NCBI RefSeq assembly: GCF_900113335.1
Contig: NZ_FOOX01000001.1
Span: 248,001-312,000 of the forward strand
Source: Desulfotruncus arcticus DSM 17038
GTDB taxonomy: Bacteria > Bacillota > Desulfotomaculia > Desulfotomaculales > Desulfallaceae
Direction: 5' to 3'
DNA: 64,000 nt
The position numbers were made by a program, and so were the translations under genes. This document shows, piece by piece, positions 27,693 to 35,113 of this stretch (positions are counted from its first letter, which is position 1; the number at the start of each line of letters is the position of its first letter). The notes beneath the pieces were generated by a model. That model made no database searches, was not told the origin of the DNA, and was given only the letters and a program-made list of their open reading frames with translations.

Positions 27693-28094
27693 TTAGAAAC
27701 ATACCTCCATAGCCCGCATGGGGCAAGCTTTAACACAAAGATGGCAAACGACACAACGGTCACTGTCAAACCGTACGATCATGTCCGGCCTTTCGATATA
27801 CAGGGCGCCTGATGGACAAATATCGGTGCATGCGCCGCAGCTAACGCATTTATTTTCATTTTGCATTATCTGTTCGGTAAGTGACTTAACCTTTACACCC
27901 AGACTGCGCAAGTAATCAATGCCCTGTTCGGCTTTTTCCCCGTTAATATCCAGAACCATGGTGCCCTCTTTCTGGGGATTTACATTTGCCTTTAATATAT
28001 TAATAACCAAATCATAGTCTTTTACCAGCTTGTAAATAACCGGTTGGTCTGATATTTGAGCGTCAAAACGCAGGACCACTTTTTGGGGGGCCAT
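27693..28094 (-). CDS. NIL domain-2x[4Fe-4S] ferredoxin protein, homocysteine synthesis
   Basis: A 133-residue protein. Residues 1-78 form a NIL domain (the ligand-binding domain also found at the C-terminus of methionine ABC transporter ATPases). Residues 80-133 hold two clusters: CVSCGACTDICPSGAL and CVVCHLCVKACPMRAM, both complete C-x2-C-x2-C-x3-C-P motifs. The Methanosarcina homologue MA1822 works with MA1821 in reductive sulfur transfer to aspartate semialdehyde. It lies between the COG1900 and UPF0280 genes in one operon. Confidence 0.9.
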   Translation of the reverse strand: MAPQKVVLRFDAQISDQPVIYKLVKDYDLVINILKANVNPQKEGTMVLDINGEKAEQGIDYLRSLGVKVKSLTEQIMQNENKCVSCGACTDICPSGALYIERPDMIVRFDSDRCVVCHLCVKACPMRAMEVCF

Positions 28095-28118
28095 ATTTCC
28101 ACTCTCCTTTTTTACAAA

Positions 28119-29315
28119 TTAACCTTTTAACGAGTTGGCGATAATACCCGTATCAGTATTGGGTAATAACTGTACCGGTTCGCCTAAAAGGAAATCGCCT
28201 TTTTGAATCCAAGACTTCAGGGTTGCCGCGATTTCACGGGCCCGTGGGTAACTGGAAACCGGTGCCGTAGGTATTTCTTTGTCGTTAACCTTGATTTTAC
28301 CGCTCTTAAGTTGAGCGTAGCTTACAAAACCAAGGTTGGAAGATCTAAGATTGGGGAAATCTCCACTATAGTCAACAATTGGCGCATATAACTCGTCGTC
28401 ACCAGCAGCTGCATAACGGCAAATCTCTTCATTTAATATAGGTATGGGTATACCCAGGCCAACTGTCATAGTTGCGCCATAACCGATCATACTTGTTCCC
28501 ACCAGCCAGCGCGGGCTCATTTGCTTTAAATCACCAATTACAGAGAGTGTTGCCCCGGCAAAACCATAATCAGTTCCGTCTTCACCGGTGTTACGGTCGG
28601 GGAAGTGCTGAGTGCCGTTCCACGCTACATAACCTACACCCCCGCCAAGGAAAATACGAGTTCCCAGGCCAATGGTTTTAAACATAGGGTCTTTTAGCAA
28701 AGGGCTAAGCTGCCCTGAGGTAGAAAAGTGTGCGTTGCCCATATTGGCCTTGAGCATGCCAAGGTAAGTATAAATTGTTTTGGAACTCAGGTTTATCGCG
28801 CAGTTATAATTTTGATAAGCGTTGCGCGGGTTAAAAAGTATAGCTTCGTTAATATCATCAAGAGTAATTTCAGTTTCAATTTCCCTACGCGGGTAACAGT
28901 CAGTGCCGTAACCCGTAGCCTTTAGCACAACTTTTTTTCTGGCAACCAGGTCCTGAATAACGTGACCACCGCCGTAACGAAATTCACCCGGGTGATCGCT
29001 GTTAAGCGGATCGTCCTCCCGAACCTCTGTGGCTCCGATATATGCGTCAACCGCGGCAATGCCGGTATAGGCCGGTACACTGTTCAGCCAGACTTTGTGC
29101 ATTTTGATTCTTGGTTTGGTATGTCCGAAGCTTAGGAATGCTCCTGAGGAACACATTGGGCCAAACGTACCCGTTGTTACAACGTCAACTTCAGAAGTAA
29201 CACGTTCCACCCCTTTTTCCTTAACCATCGTAACAAGTTCTTCCGCTGTAACAACTACAGCTTTTCCTGCTTTTATTCTGGCATTGATTTCCTGGTAAGT
29301 TTTTTCCACTGCCAT
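28119..29315 (-). CDS. L-aspartate semialdehyde sulfurtransferase (COG1900/DUF39 homocysteine biosynthesis protein)
   Basis: A 398-residue DUF39 protein, homologous to Methanosarcina MA1821, which with the NIL-ferredoxin protein makes homocysteine from aspartate semialdehyde and sulfide. It starts MAVEKTYQEINARIKAGKAV; GTFGPMCSSGAFLSFGH and GYGTDCYPRR carry conserved cysteines, the second probably the persulfide-carrying one, and FLGGGVGYVAWNGTQH is another family block. GGAGGTG precedes the ATG on the minus strand. A SAM-I riboswitch lies directly upstream, so the operon should be off when SAM is plentiful; this independently supports a methionine-pathway role. Confidence 0.92.
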   Translation of the reverse strand: MAVEKTYQEINARIKAGKAVVVTAEELVTMVKEKGVERVTSEVDVVTTGTFGPMCSSGAFLSFGHTKPRIKMHKVWLNSVPAYTGIAAVDAYIGATEVREDDPLNSDHPGEFRYGGGHVIQDLVARKKVVLKATGYGTDCYPRREIETEITLDDINEAILFNPRNAYQNYNCAINLSSKTIYTYLGMLKANMGNAHFSTSGQLSPLLKDPMFKTIGLGTRIFLGGGVGYVAWNGTQHFPDRNTGEDGTDYGFAGATLSVIGDLKQMSPRWLVGTSMIGYGATMTVGLGIPIPILNEEICRYAAAGDDELYAPIVDYSGDFPNLRSSNLGFVSYAQLKSGKIKVNDKEIPTAPVSSYPRAREIAATLKSWIQKGDFLLGEPVQLLPNTDTGIIANSLKG

Positions 29316-29351
29316 TTTGACACCTCCAACTAATTGTGTTCCTGCCGGAAA

Positions 29352-29381
29352 TATTAAACCTCTTCTGATACAGAAGAGGTT
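29352..29381 (-). terminator. Expression-platform terminator of the SAM riboswitch
   Basis: On the minus strand AACCTCTTCTG / CAGAAGAGGTT (29371-29381 with 29357-29367, loop TAT) is followed by TTTAATATTT. The 5' half of the stem can pair instead with CAGATAAGAGG at the 3' side of riboswitch helix P1, which gives a mutually exclusive antiterminator. Confidence 0.85.
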
Positions 29382-29396
29382 ATGATATATTCATTA

Positions 29397-29514
29397 CCTC
29401 TTATCTGTCAGAAGCATTTAACTCCTGCAGGAATTAGCACCATACTTTGCACTAATTACAAAGCTGGTTGCCGGGTTTCATTGGGCCAGTCCCTCCACCA
29501 CTCCGGATAAGAGC
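29397..29514 (-). promoter_or_regulatory. SAM-I (S-box) riboswitch
   Basis: Read on the minus strand the element has all S-box hallmarks: CTCTTATCCGGAGTGGTGGA opens helix P1 and the kink-turn side, then GGGACTGGCCC and AATGAAACCCGGCAACC, GGTGCTAATTCC, and the closing CAGATAAGAG of P1. A terminator and antiterminator follow. Binding of SAM should end transcription before the homocysteine operon. Confidence 0.95.
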
Positions 29515-29553
29515 CGTCTATGAAATTTTAATTTTCATTTGCTGCACTTAATT

Positions 29554-29583
29554 AGTTTATCAATTATCCTATATTGATGTCAA
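29554..29583 (-). promoter_or_regulatory. Sigma-A-type promoter of the riboswitch operon
   Basis: On the minus strand TTGACA (29578-29583) and TAAACT (29554-29559) are 18 bp apart and would start transcription about 33 nt before the riboswitch. Confidence 0.55.
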
Positions 29584-29626
29584 TATGGCAAATCAATAAT
29601 CTTACAAAAATAATCTTTGGGGAATT

Positions 29627-30325
29627 CTAAGCTTCTGCCAGGAATTGTTCAGACAGACGGTCAATAGCTCTTTTTTCTATCCTGCTAACATAAGAACGAG
29701 ATATGCCCAGCTTTTTAGCAATTTCCTTCTGGGTTTTACGCTCTTTACCTCGCAGGCCGAACCTAAGCACCAGAACTTTTCTTTCCTGTGGCGTTAGATT
29801 CTTTAATTTGCGCCACAATTGTTCCTGATCGAGAATACGGGCAACCTTTTCTGCGACAGTTTCCGCATCCGTGCTTAATACATCCATAAAATGAATTTCA
29901 TTGCCTTCTTTGTCGGTGCCTATGGGCTCATAAAGTGACATTTCCGAGCGCATCTTTTTCTTTGACCGCATATACATTAATATCTCGTTTTCAATACACT
30001 TTGAGGCATAGGTGGCCAAACGTGATGATTTGTTGCCGTTAAAGGTATTTACAGCTTTAATCAAACCGATAGTGCCGATTGAAATAAGATCGTCAAAGTC
30101 ATCACCGCTACCGTCGAACTTTTTAATAATGTGAGCTACAAGACGCAGGTTCCTTTCAATTAAAACTTCTTTCGCATTTTCATCGCCTTTCGCCAACCTT
30201 TCCAGGTAATCCTGTTCCTCTTCCTCGGTCAATGGCTTGGGAAAACTGTTTTGCGCCACATAAGACAGCAGTAGCATAATTCCGTTGATTAAGGACGCTA
30301 CAGCCAGAGTCCAAAAACCGGGCAA
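29627..30325 (-). CDS. sigK: Sporulation RNA polymerase sigma factor SigK
   Basis: A 232-residue sigma-70 family factor, very like Bacillus pro-SigK. The hydrophobic N-terminal 20 residues (FWTLAVASLINGIMLLLSYV) act as the pro-sequence removed by SpoIVFB. ERNLRLVAHIIKKF and DLISIGTIGLIKAVNTF form region 2, and EIAKKLGISRSYVSRIEKRA the region 4 helix-turn-helix. It directs late mother-cell transcription in endospore formation. The gene is intact, with no skin-type insertion. TTG start with AAAGGGGG upstream. Strong evidence for a spore former. Confidence 0.95.
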   Translation of the reverse strand: MPGFWTLAVASLINGIMLLLSYVAQNSFPKPLTEEEEQDYLERLAKGDENAKEVLIERNLRLVAHIIKKFDGSGDDFDDLISIGTIGLIKAVNTFNGNKSSRLATYASKCIENEILMYMRSKKKMRSEMSLYEPIGTDKEGNEIHFMDVLSTDAETVAEKVARILDQEQLWRKLKNLTPQERKVLVLRFGLRGKERKTQKEIAKKLGISRSYVSRIEKRAIDRLSEQFLAEA

Positions 30326-30431
30326 TATAAATTCCCCCTTTAATTCGGATTCTATATCATATGCTTCGACAGGATTCTCAGTGCCTGTACAAATAAAAAA
30401 TTTTTAACCACAATCTACAAATATAAAATCC

Positions 30432-30461
30432 TTGACTTTATACCCGGTCCAAATATATAAT
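30432..30461 (+). promoter_or_regulatory. Promoter of the tRNA-Pro gene
   Basis: TTGACT (30432-30437) and TATAAT (30456-30461) with an 18-bp spacer lie 38 bp before the tRNA. Confidence 0.75.
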
Positions 30462-30499
30462 TATAAATGCAGCTGCAACGAGTGCAGTTGATTTAATGT

Positions 30500-30577
30500 C
30501 GGGGCGTAGCTCAGTTTGGCTAGAGCGCTACCTTGGGGTGGTAGAGGCCGCACGTTCAAGTCGTGTCGCTCCGACCA
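30500..30577 (+). tRNA. tRNA-Pro (GGG anticodon)
   Basis: The acceptor arms CGGGGCG / CGCTCCG pair with one G-U, the anticodon stem CTACC / GGTAG encloses TTGGGGT (anticodon GGG), and ACGTTCAAGTCGTGT forms the T arm. The CCA end is encoded. The last 23 bases are the attachment site of the mobile element, and the tRNA remains intact. Confidence 0.95.
30555..30577 (+). repeat. Left attachment site (attL) in the tRNA 3' end
   Basis: TTCAAGTCGTGTCGCTCCGA plus CCA, 23 bp, recurs exactly at 45520-45542 beside the integrase gene. Together they bound a 15.0-kb integrated element. Confidence 0.93.
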
Positions 30578-30590
30578 ATATTTAACTTTC

Positions 30591-30637
30591 AAAAAACCCG
30601 TAAGGCTAGAAATACCAAGGCTTTACGGGTTTTTTTA
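30591..30637 (+). terminator. Terminator after tRNA-Pro, carried in by the element
   Basis: AAAAAACCCGTAA / TTACGGGTTTTTT pair over 13 bp and run into more T. A terminator with the same arms but another loop follows attR (45558-45599), so the element restores both the tRNA end and its terminator. Confidence 0.85.
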
Positions 30638-30712
30638 TTTTCTAGGGTAAGGCAGGTAAATTCCATAACTACCCCTTAATTTTCAAGGCTTTCCGAGCCT
30701 GTTCGGTTGAAT

Positions 30713-30732
30713 GTCGGACAGAGATTCGGACA
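30713..30732 (+). repeat. CGGACA direct repeats near attL, possible integrase arm sites
   Basis: GTCGGACA (30713-30720) and TTCGGACA (30725-30732) are 12 bp apart. The same octamer forms a palindrome at 45450-45468 at the other end of the element. Confidence 0.4.
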
Positions 30733-30749
30733 ATTAACAAAGGGGTTTT

Positions 30750-30783
30750 AACGGCTAGTTATAGAACTATGCCGTTTTTTTTT
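30750..30783 (+). terminator. Rho-independent terminator before the first HTH gene
   Basis: AACGGC / GCCGTT with AGTT / AACT inside, then nine or more T. It would insulate the element genes from the tRNA transcript. Confidence 0.75.
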
Positions 30784-30899
30784 ACCCAAAAATAAGGTGA
30801 AGATCATAGAACATAAAATAATTTTCGTATCCCGAAATTTGTAACAACAATAACAGAGCTAAAAGTTCTATTGTTTTCTTTTACCAGGAGGTTTTATGC

Positions 30900-31175
30900 A
30901 TGGAAAAAACATTAGTTATCCTAGACCCGACTTTAAAAAGCGGGTACACTAACATACCCAATGTGGTACTAATGTCACCGGGTTTATCACTGGAAGCAAA
31001 AGGGTTATATATAATTCTTTCTATGTTTAATCAAAGTGACGGTGTTGTTCCTGACCAGCGTAAAATTACAGAGTTGACGAAGTATTCAACTAAGACGACT
31101 GGGAAGCTCATCCGGGAGCTAAAACAAAAAGGTTATTTCCCAGTTTCTCCCGCAGTAGGGAGGGAAAGAGCATGA
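30900..31175 (+). CDS. Short helix-turn-helix protein, paralogue of the next gene
   Basis: A 91-residue protein whose first 80 residues match the start of the following protein: TLVILDPTLKSGYTNIPN, LMSPGLSLEAKGLYIILSMF, then a winged-helix segment (VVPDQRKITELTKYSTKTTGKLIRELK). This N-terminal module is typical of replication-initiator-like and regulatory proteins on Firmicute mobile elements. AGGAGG lies 8 nt before ATG 30900; the ATG at 30896 is in another frame. It overlaps the next gene by 4 nt. It may be a truncated copy, or a regulator that competes with its larger sister. Confidence 0.75.
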   Translation: MEKTLVILDPTLKSGYTNIPNVVLMSPGLSLEAKGLYIILSMFNQSDGVVPDQRKITELTKYSTKTTGKLIRELKQKGYFPVSPAVGRERA

Positions 31176-32026
31176 AGACACTGGTCATCCTTGACCCAAC
31201 ACTTAAAAAAGGATTTACATCAATACCAAACAAGGTGCTTTTTTCACCGGGTTTATCAATGCCGGCAAAATGCTTATATGCTATATTGCTTGGATTTGCT
31301 TGGCAAGAGGATGAATGTTTTCCGGGCCAAGAGAGATTGGCACAAGCAGCCGGATGTACAGACCGGACGGTAAGAAAATATTTGGATGAACTTAAACAAT
31401 GTGGCTTACTCTCCTGGGTTCAGCGGGGACTGAACCAAACTAATATATATTACATACACGATATTTCTCAAAATAAACGTCTGGAACCCTTGGGGGACAA
31501 GGACCGGAAAGAGCGTTCCGGTCCGGACCGGAAAGTATGTTCCACACCGGACCGGAAAGAACGTTCCGGTCAAGAGCGGAACGTTCTTTCCGACTTAAGA
31601 ATACTCAGTATTAATAATGTTGTTGTTGAAGAACCGTCTGTCGAAAAATGTCGAGAGGAAAATAAATCCGAAGTTGTTGCTGTTGCTGATCAAAATAATA
31701 TAACTGAACTTCAACAACAAGCAGAGAAAGCATGCAGTGTACATTTACCGGTAGAGTTACTTAATAATTTGCTTGCCAAATATGGCATCGAAAAAGTGAG
31801 AGAGAAAATTCAAATGCTCGGAAGCGTTCAAACTCGGAATGCTCCGGGTTTTCTTATTGCCGCTTTACGAGACGATTACATTTTACAGCCTGGCCAGATT
31901 CAACAACAACCCAACAGAGCCTCGCCAGATAAACAAGCGGCTTTGAAAAAAGCACAAGTCAGGGGGCCGGATAATCCGGAAAATAAGCGTAAGAAGGAAT
32001 TGATTAAGTCACTTTATATGAACTGA
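31172..32026 (+). CDS. Helix-turn-helix replication-initiator-like protein with octapeptide repeats
   Basis: A 284-residue protein. Residues 1-85 are a winged-helix DNA-binding module (LFSPGLSMPAKCLYAILLGF, FPGQERLAQAAGCTDRTVRK). Residues about 108-142 contain four octapeptide repeats of the type PDRKERSG, encoded by 24-bp repeats that are near-palindromic in the DNA. The C-terminal half is charged, with a segment (VHLPVELLNNLLAKYGIEKV) like the tails of DnaD/RepA-type initiators. It is followed 19 bp later by the coupling-protein gene. I infer a replication or plasmid-maintenance role; the call rests on layout and the iterons, not a full-family match. Confidence 0.65.
   Translation: MKTLVILDPTLKKGFTSIPNKVLFSPGLSMPAKCLYAILLGFAWQEDECFPGQERLAQAAGCTDRTVRKYLDELKQCGLLSWVQRGLNQTNIYYIHDISQNKRLEPLGDKDRKERSGPDRKVCSTPDRKERSGQERNVLSDLRILSINNVVVEEPSVEKCREENKSEVVAVADQNNITELQQQAEKACSVHLPVELLNNLLAKYGIEKVREKIQMLGSVQTRNAPGFLIAALRDDYILQPGQIQQQPNRASPDKQAALKKAQVRGPDNPENKRKKELIKSLYMN
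31501..31596 (+). repeat. Four 24-bp in-frame iterons inside the initiator-like gene
   Basis: Units start at 31501, 31525, 31549 and 31573. Unit 1 is a perfect inverted repeat GGACCGGAA / TTCCGGTCC around AGAGCG; units 2-4 vary it (for example GGACCGGAAAGAACGTTCCG). Iterons within an initiator gene are the usual form of a theta-type origin in several plasmid families. Confidence 0.8.
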
Positions 32027-32045
32027 GAAAGGAGATGAACGCACG

Positions 32046-33887
32046 TTGGAAAGACTTCGTGAGCGATTTTTTAAAATACCGACTAAGTATCGCTGGCCAG
32101 CGTTGGCCGTTTTAGTATGCATGGCGCTGGTAGCCCTATACATTTTGGATGTTTGGCTAGTAGGCACCTTAGCAGCATATGTTGCAGCGATAGTCAGCTG
32201 GATGAAAAACCTGTTTGCCGGACAGCCCAATTTTAGTCTGGCCGGCTGGTACTGGCAACACCCCTTTACTACTGCTCGGGCTTGGCTGGGTTCGAGTGAA
32301 AATCTCAGTAATCCAGGAATACGAACCTGGTGGCTTTTTCTGAATATCTTGGTTTTGGTATTTGTAATCATGCTCAAAGTCCAAGCTGGCAAAGCGCTAA
32401 AAAATATAGACTATCGCGACATTCGGCAGGTACGGTTCAAAAAATTAAGGTTTGATCTAAATAGGCAATTGGCCAAAACGCCCCGGGATAAATATTTCAT
32501 AGCGTTAGATGACCAGCGCCGGCCAATTACATTACCCGCGGATAAAATGACTGAGCACATTCACATTCTCGGTGGTTCCGGCAGCGGGAAAACCAGTTTA
32601 GCCGTGATTCCTCTTTGCTTACAAGCTATTCGCCGTGGCTCCGCAGTTATAGCAATTGACTTTAAAGGTGATAAGCAAGCTATTCAACTATTAGCCCGGG
32701 AAGCCCAGGCAGCCGGGCGACGGTTTTATTTTTTCAGTATAAACTCAAGGATTAACAGCAATACCTATAACCCCTTGGCTGCGGGTTCATCGCTAAGCAA
32801 AGTGGAAAGAGTAATGACTGCGCTTGATTTGTTGTTCGCCGGCGAAGCTAAGTTCTATAGCTACGTACAACAATCCACATTTATAACATTGTTAAAAACA
32901 CTTGATGCCATGGACTTTAAATATACTTTAGGGGATATATACACGATTTTGAAAAACCAGAAGTTATTTAGCAAGTTAACTGGTGAGGAAATAAGTGAAA
33001 ACCAAGTTAAAGGACTTACAGCGGCTTTAACGATTTATGCAGATTTGATTCAAATCAATGACCCATGGCCTGATATCAATCTGGAGAAAGTGATGCAAAA
33101 CGGTGATGTTTGTTATTTTGACCTGCGCAGCGCAGAGGCTCCTCATTTAAGTTCATCATTAGGTAAGATGATCGCTATGGATCTACAAGCCCTGGCTGCT
33201 GGCCGCAGCCAATTGAACCGGTTGGCAGTGGTAGCTATAGACGAATTTCAAAATATGGCCTGTCATGCATTTACTAACATAATTTCGAAAGTGCGAGACG
33301 CGAATTACTCTATGATATTAGCTAATCAATCTATGGGTGATTTAAAAGCAGTATCTCAAGATTTTATTAATACTGTAATCACCAATACGGCAACGAAAAT
33401 GGTATTTAACGTTGAGGAGCCTGGTGATGCGGAATATTTCGCCCGACGGGGCGGCAAGATCTTGCAAGAGGTATGGAGTCATAGTAACAGCCGACAGGGG
33501 CAAAACCTTGCTGCTACAATGAACGGTGACTCTATACGGGAAACTATAAGTAAAAGTAAATCAGAAATGGAGACGTATTTCATTCATCCGAATGTTATCT
33601 CTCAGTTGCCTTTTGGCAAATCTTTAATCTTTCGGCGGGGTGAAGTGGCAACAATAGGCAATCATGTGCACCTGATTAGTAAGACTGAAAAAGAGCGGTT
33701 AGAAAATGAACCATATCCGGAACCGGAACCAGCCCGGGAAAAACCTTCCGGTAAAACAATGGCGACTCTTTTTGAAAAAGCAAAAAATAACCTGGCCGAT
33801 AATATCGACCTGTCTAAGCCAACTGAAAGCCAAAGTAGTAGTGATATAAACGCCGGCAATGTTCAGGTTGAGGACGTAGCTCTGTGA
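32046..33887 (+). CDS. VirD4/TraG-type coupling ATPase for conjugal DNA transfer
   Basis: A 613-residue membrane ATPase. Three hydrophobic stretches lie in the first 115 residues (LAVLVCMALVALYILDVWLV, then LAAYVAAIVSW, and WWLFLNILVLVFVIML). Walker A is GGSGSGKTSL near residue 176 and Walker B AVVAIDEFQNM near 396, with the adjoining region typical of TraG/TraD. Coupling proteins bring the relaxase-DNA complex to the transfer channel. TTG start, AAAGGAGATG 9 nt upstream. No mating-pair channel genes are present, so the element is probably mobilisable rather than self-transmissible. Confidence 0.85.
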   Translation: MERLRERFFKIPTKYRWPALAVLVCMALVALYILDVWLVGTLAAYVAAIVSWMKNLFAGQPNFSLAGWYWQHPFTTARAWLGSSENLSNPGIRTWWLFLNILVLVFVIMLKVQAGKALKNIDYRDIRQVRFKKLRFDLNRQLAKTPRDKYFIALDDQRRPITLPADKMTEHIHILGGSGSGKTSLAVIPLCLQAIRRGSAVIAIDFKGDKQAIQLLAREAQAAGRRFYFFSINSRINSNTYNPLAAGSSLSKVERVMTALDLLFAGEAKFYSYVQQSTFITLLKTLDAMDFKYTLGDIYTILKNQKLFSKLTGEEISENQVKGLTAALTIYADLIQINDPWPDINLEKVMQNGDVCYFDLRSAEAPHLSSSLGKMIAMDLQALAAGRSQLNRLAVVAIDEFQNMACHAFTNIISKVRDANYSMILANQSMGDLKAVSQDFINTVITNTATKMVFNVEEPGDAEYFARRGGKILQEVWSHSNSRQGQNLAATMNGDSIRETISKSKSEMETYFIHPNVISQLPFGKSLIFRRGEVATIGNHVHLISKTEKERLENEPYPEPEPAREKPSGKTMATLFEKAKNNLADNIDLSKPTESQSSSDINAGNVQVEDVAL

Positions 33888-33929
33888 ACAACAAACTTTG
33901 GTCTCGTTTCACTCGCCTACAGTTCAGTT

Positions 33930-34440
33930 GTTCACTTGGCGGCCCGTGCTCTGCACGGGCTTACCCTCGCACTTCTACCCCACACTACCTTCCCCCCTTA
34001 CGGTGGGGGTGTAGTGTGTGTATTCATTGTGCGGGGTATGTGCTACGCTCAGCCCTTGCCAATGCCAGCATTACCGCTGGTGCGTCTGCCGTTTTACGGC
34101 AGCCTCCGGCGGAGTTGGAGCAGTCCCCCCGCTAACGGTTCGTAGCTCACTTGCGTTCGCAACGATCCGTAAGCGGCGCTCCGGCCTGCGGCGGCACCTT
34201 CGCTTCGCTCGGCAAGGGGGTTTCACCCCTGCCGCCTTGGCCTGCGGGGTTCGTGCTTTGCACTCACCCGGCCTGCTCCTGCGTCCCTACGGGCCGCATA
34301 AGGGGAACGGTGGCGCTGCCCCCTTTCCCCTTATAATCCCCATTCCCCCGCCGGGGGAAATTTCCCCCCGGCCCACCTTTGGGGCTGCGCCTTTTTTGCG
34401 GGGTTTAAATCTTAAATTCGCAATGCTTGCGAATTTGTAA
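33930..34440 (+). other. GC-rich hairpin belt, non-coding
   Basis: This gap after the coupling-protein gene has no credible reading frame but many perfect dyads: GCCCGTGC / GCACGGGC (33942-33960), CACACTAC / GTAGTGTG around CCCCC / GGGGG (33981-34018), a 15-bp imperfect cruciform CCGCTAACGGTTCGT / ACGATCCGTAAGCGG (about 34129-34177), ATAAGGGGAA / TTCCCCTTAT (34298-34307, 34325-34334), CCCCC / GGGGG at 34346-34358, and AAATTCGCAA / TTGCGAATTT (34414-34436) just before the next ribosome site. It could hold an origin of transfer or replication. Confidence 0.6.
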
Positions 34441-34450
34441 GGAGGGTGCT

Positions 34451-35101
34451 ATTATCGCACGCATTACTAAAGCTAAACAATTAACGGAACGGGATAAAAA
34501 TATTTTAACCGACTTGGCACGTTGCCGGGTGTTGTCATTTCAACAGGTCAAGAATGCTTACTGGCCGGCTACCAAGGATAGGACTTGTGAGGAAAGGTTG
34601 AAGCAGTTAGGTAAGGCGGGGTACGTTACTGAACATTCTGTTGGTGGGGAAAAACCAGGTATGTTTTTAAAGGTGTACAGTTTGGACACTAAAGGCAAAC
34701 AATGGGCTACCGGGCCGGATGGGCCGGGGTTGGATAGGAGTGTTGTTTTTACTCACCCGGGCAAAGCAAATGAGGTTGTGCACCAGGTGCGGACCAATGA
34801 TGTTTATTTCAATCTTTCCGGAAGTGAGCGGGCAAGTTGGCGTATCGGTGATGCGCTGGAGATTGAAAATAAGGTCTACGCTGGGGGTGGTGATATTGTG
34901 CCGGATGCGTCTTATGTGAGCGATGAAGGCGGGGAGGTTTTTGTGGAGACTGATTGTGGTAAGTATACGCCCGCGCAGATCCGGGAGAAGGTGGACGGGT
35001 TCGTAGGTAAAAAGGTGGTTTGGGTATGCCCTGCCGAACGTGATCAGACGTTGGTTAAGCATGGCGCTGCGGGGGAGTTTGTGACTTATAGGGTTGCGTA
35101 A
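34451..35101 (+). CDS. Replication-relaxation family protein 1
   Basis: About 216 residues. ITKAKQLTERDKNILTDLAR, FQQVKNAYWP and the GKQWATGPDGPG linker lead into VHQVRTNDVYFNL and a nuclease-like block with DALEIENKV and PDASYV. This matches the replication-relaxation (Replic_Relax) family found on Firmicute plasmids and integrative elements. The ribosome site AAGGAGGG (34439-34446) is followed by ATT at 34451 and ATC at 34454 with no ATG, GTG or TTG at a workable distance, so a rare start codon is likely; the TTG at 34427 lies before the site and inside a dyad. Probable role in processing the element's origin. Confidence 0.75.
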   Translation: MIARITKAKQLTERDKNILTDLARCRVLSFQQVKNAYWPATKDRTCEERLKQLGKAGYVTEHSVGGEKPGMFLKVYSLDTKGKQWATGPDGPGLDRSVVFTHPGKANEVVHQVRTNDVYFNLSGSERASWRIGDALEIENKVYAGGGDIVPDASYVSDEGGEVFVETDCGKYTPAQIREKVDGFVGKKVVWVCPAERDQTLVKHGAAGEFVTYRVA

Positions 35102-35113
35102 TTTTGAAGTGGG

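Noticed and set aside
27692-27769. Extended N-terminus for the UPF0280 protein
   Set aside because: It would overlap the ferredoxin domain of the upstream gene in another frame and does not look like the family's N-terminus.
29627-30325. Interrupted sigK (skin-like element)
   Set aside because: The reading frame is intact from pro-sequence to region 4.
31501-31596. The four 24-bp repeats as a CRISPR array
   Set aside because: Units are contiguous with no spacers, preserve a reading frame and no cas gene is nearby.
33884-34440. Several frames of 60-140 codons in the GC-rich belt after the coupling-protein gene
   Set aside because: They overlap in three frames, lack ribosome sites and cross perfect hairpins; composition is unlike the neighbouring genes.
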